A DNA stretch of 5,964 nt from an uncultured Ktedonobacteraceae bacterium (GTDB taxonomy: Bacteria; Chloroflexota; Ktedonobacteria; Ktedonobacterales; Ktedonobacteraceae): assembly GCA_955652655.1 (NCBI GenBank), contig CATPCK010000689.1:1-5964 (forward strand), given 5' to 3'. Positions 5,154 to 5,964 of the stretch are shown here, piece after piece. Within the stretch, counting starts at the first letter, position 1, and each line of letters starts with the position of its first letter. Both the position numbers and the translations under genes were made by a program. The notes under the pieces were generated by a model. It made no database searches, was not told where the DNA came from, and saw nothing but the letters and a program-made list of their open reading frames with translations.

Positions 5154-5963
5154 ATGTTAGAACTCCTTGAACAGCTGTTCCGCCAGGTACGTGCCTACAT
5201 GCAATCCGAACGGTTCGAGCGCAGCCAGGTCTACTACCATTCACCGGAACATACGACCATGCAGTTTGATCGCGAGGCCGAAGATATCATTATCAGCGGG
5301 CTAAAAGAAAGTGGGCATGGCTTTGAAATCATCACAGAAGAGCGAGCGCCTTTCACCACAAACGCAACGCCGCCCTATCGTATCGTGATTGACCCCGTTG
5401 ATGGCTCTACCAATGTCTCCCGGGGCATCATGACAGCGGCTGTGGCACTGGCGGTTCTGCCAATCGACGCGCCTGTTACCCCGGAGCAAGTGCAATGGGC
5501 ACTGGTAGGGGAACTGTTCAGTGGTACCGTCTACCAGGCGCAACGTGGCGGTGGCGCTTTTCGCAATGGACGCCGCTGCCAGGTCAGTGATACAAAGTAC
5601 CTGTCCTCGTGTATTGCAGGCATGAATTTTGATGGGCGTGACCTGGCTACGCTCGGGAAATTGATTGTGCAGAAGCCCGTAATAGGGAAGGTTCGACGTA
5701 CCGGCAGTTCAGCAATGGATGTTGTCTACGTCGCCAGCGGGGCCTACGATGCCTTTATCGATGTCGGAGACATACTTACCGCTGAATCCTTCCTGGCCTC
5801 GTTGAGTATTGTCATGGAGGCAGGCGGCGTGGTCAGTGACAACCTAGGCAATAATTTAGATGCTATTCCCAACCTGACAAAAGGATATTCGCTGGTGATA
5901 GCGGGCACGCATGAGCTCCATCAAGAGATTATTGAACGAATGAACGGGCCCGAAAAACAGTGA
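5154..5963 (+). CDS. Inositol monophosphatase / archaeal FBPase-like superfamily phosphatase
   Basis: The protein has 269 residues, the usual length for this magnesium-dependent, lithium-sensitive sugar-phosphatase superfamily (SuhB, CysQ, archaeal FBPase/IMPase). Visible motifs are TEE (residues 61-63), IDPVDGSTN (79-87) with metal ligands E62 or E63, D80 and D83, RRTGSSAMDVVYVASGAYDAF (starts at 181) for substrate and dimer contacts, and EAGGVV (222-227). The spacing from DAF to EAGG fits the archaeal-type subfamily better than human IMPase. The second metal motif is abnormal: where family members have WD or TD, this protein reads LTAESFLAS (208-216), with Ser212 aligned to the Asp. The substrate (inositol phosphate, fructose bisphosphate, PAP) cannot be told from sequence, and activity may be altered. 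An in-frame TAG at 5145-5147 rules out a longer start. The TGA at 5961-5963 ends one base before the window edge, so no downstream context is visible. Confidence 0.85.
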   Translation: MLELLEQLFRQVRAYMQSERFERSQVYYHSPEHTTMQFDREAEDIIISGLKESGHGFEIITEERAPFTTNATPPYRIVIDPVDGSTNVSRGIMTAAVALAVLPIDAPVTPEQVQWALVGELFSGTVYQAQRGGGAFRNGRRCQVSDTKYLSSCIAGMNFDGRDLATLGKLIVQKPVIGKVRRTGSSAMDVVYVASGAYDAFIDVGDILTAESFLASLSIVMEAGGVVSDNLGNNLDAIPNLTKGYSLVIAGTHELHQEIIERMNGPEKQ

Positions 5964-5964
5964 A

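Noticed and set aside
4019..5963. Restriction-modification or defence island
   Set aside because: Only a methyltransferase is seen; no endonuclease, helicase, specificity subunit or other defence gene is present, and the next gene is a metabolic-type phosphatase.
1..5964. CRISPR array, tRNA or rRNA genes
   Set aside because: No regularly spaced repeats and no cloverleaf or conserved rRNA segments were seen on either strand by reading.

Overview
The window most likely comes from a free-living heterotrophic bacterium, and my best guess is Chloroflexota, class Ktedonobacteria. This rests on moderate GC content, the style of the IS200/IS605 TnpB remnant and the protein types. No 16S or other taxonomic marker is present, so the assignment is inference. 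There are five full-length protein genes, one partial gene cut by the left edge, one transposon remnant and one probable 13-codon leader ORF.

Left part (1-520). A gene fragment runs leftward off the window edge (1-130). After about 200 bp of non-coding DNA with a sigma70-type promoter lies a short rightward ORF (339-446). It reads as the extreme N-terminus of a TnpB/OrfB protein and then stops. A perfect 9-bp hairpin (490-510) resembling an IS200/IS605 right end follows almost at once. I read this as an internally deleted TnpB element.

Centre (515-3248, minus strand). This is the main point of interest: a compact version of the Bacillus acuABC acetylation module. acuB (two CBS domains plus a C-terminal ACT-like region) is followed after 4 bp by one long gene that encodes an AcuC-type zinc deacetylase fused to an AcuA-type GNAT acetyltransferase. 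In Bacillus subtilis AcuA acetylates and AcuC deacetylates acetyl-CoA synthetase (AcsA). Here the two opposing enzymes appear to be one 665-residue polypeptide. The order is B-C-A instead of A-B-C. An extended -10 promoter precedes acuB, and the transposon-end hairpin sits 4 nt past the acuCA stop codon, where it could act as a terminator. Upstream on the same strand is an unidentified four-helix membrane protein (3382-3777).

Right part (3778-5964, plus strand). A 241-bp divergent intergenic region holds symmetric and repeated sites and overlapping divergent promoter candidates. It separates the membrane protein from a rightward beta-class DNA methyltransferase (4019-5035) that has no restriction partner in view. 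A gene of the inositol monophosphatase / archaeal FBPase-like superfamily (5154-5963) follows. It is preceded by an extended -10 promoter and a 13-codon ORF that owns the only good Shine-Dalgarno sequence in the leader. The phosphatase lacks the usual Asp of the C-terminal metal motif.

All family calls come from reading motifs and from memory of the families. No search was run.
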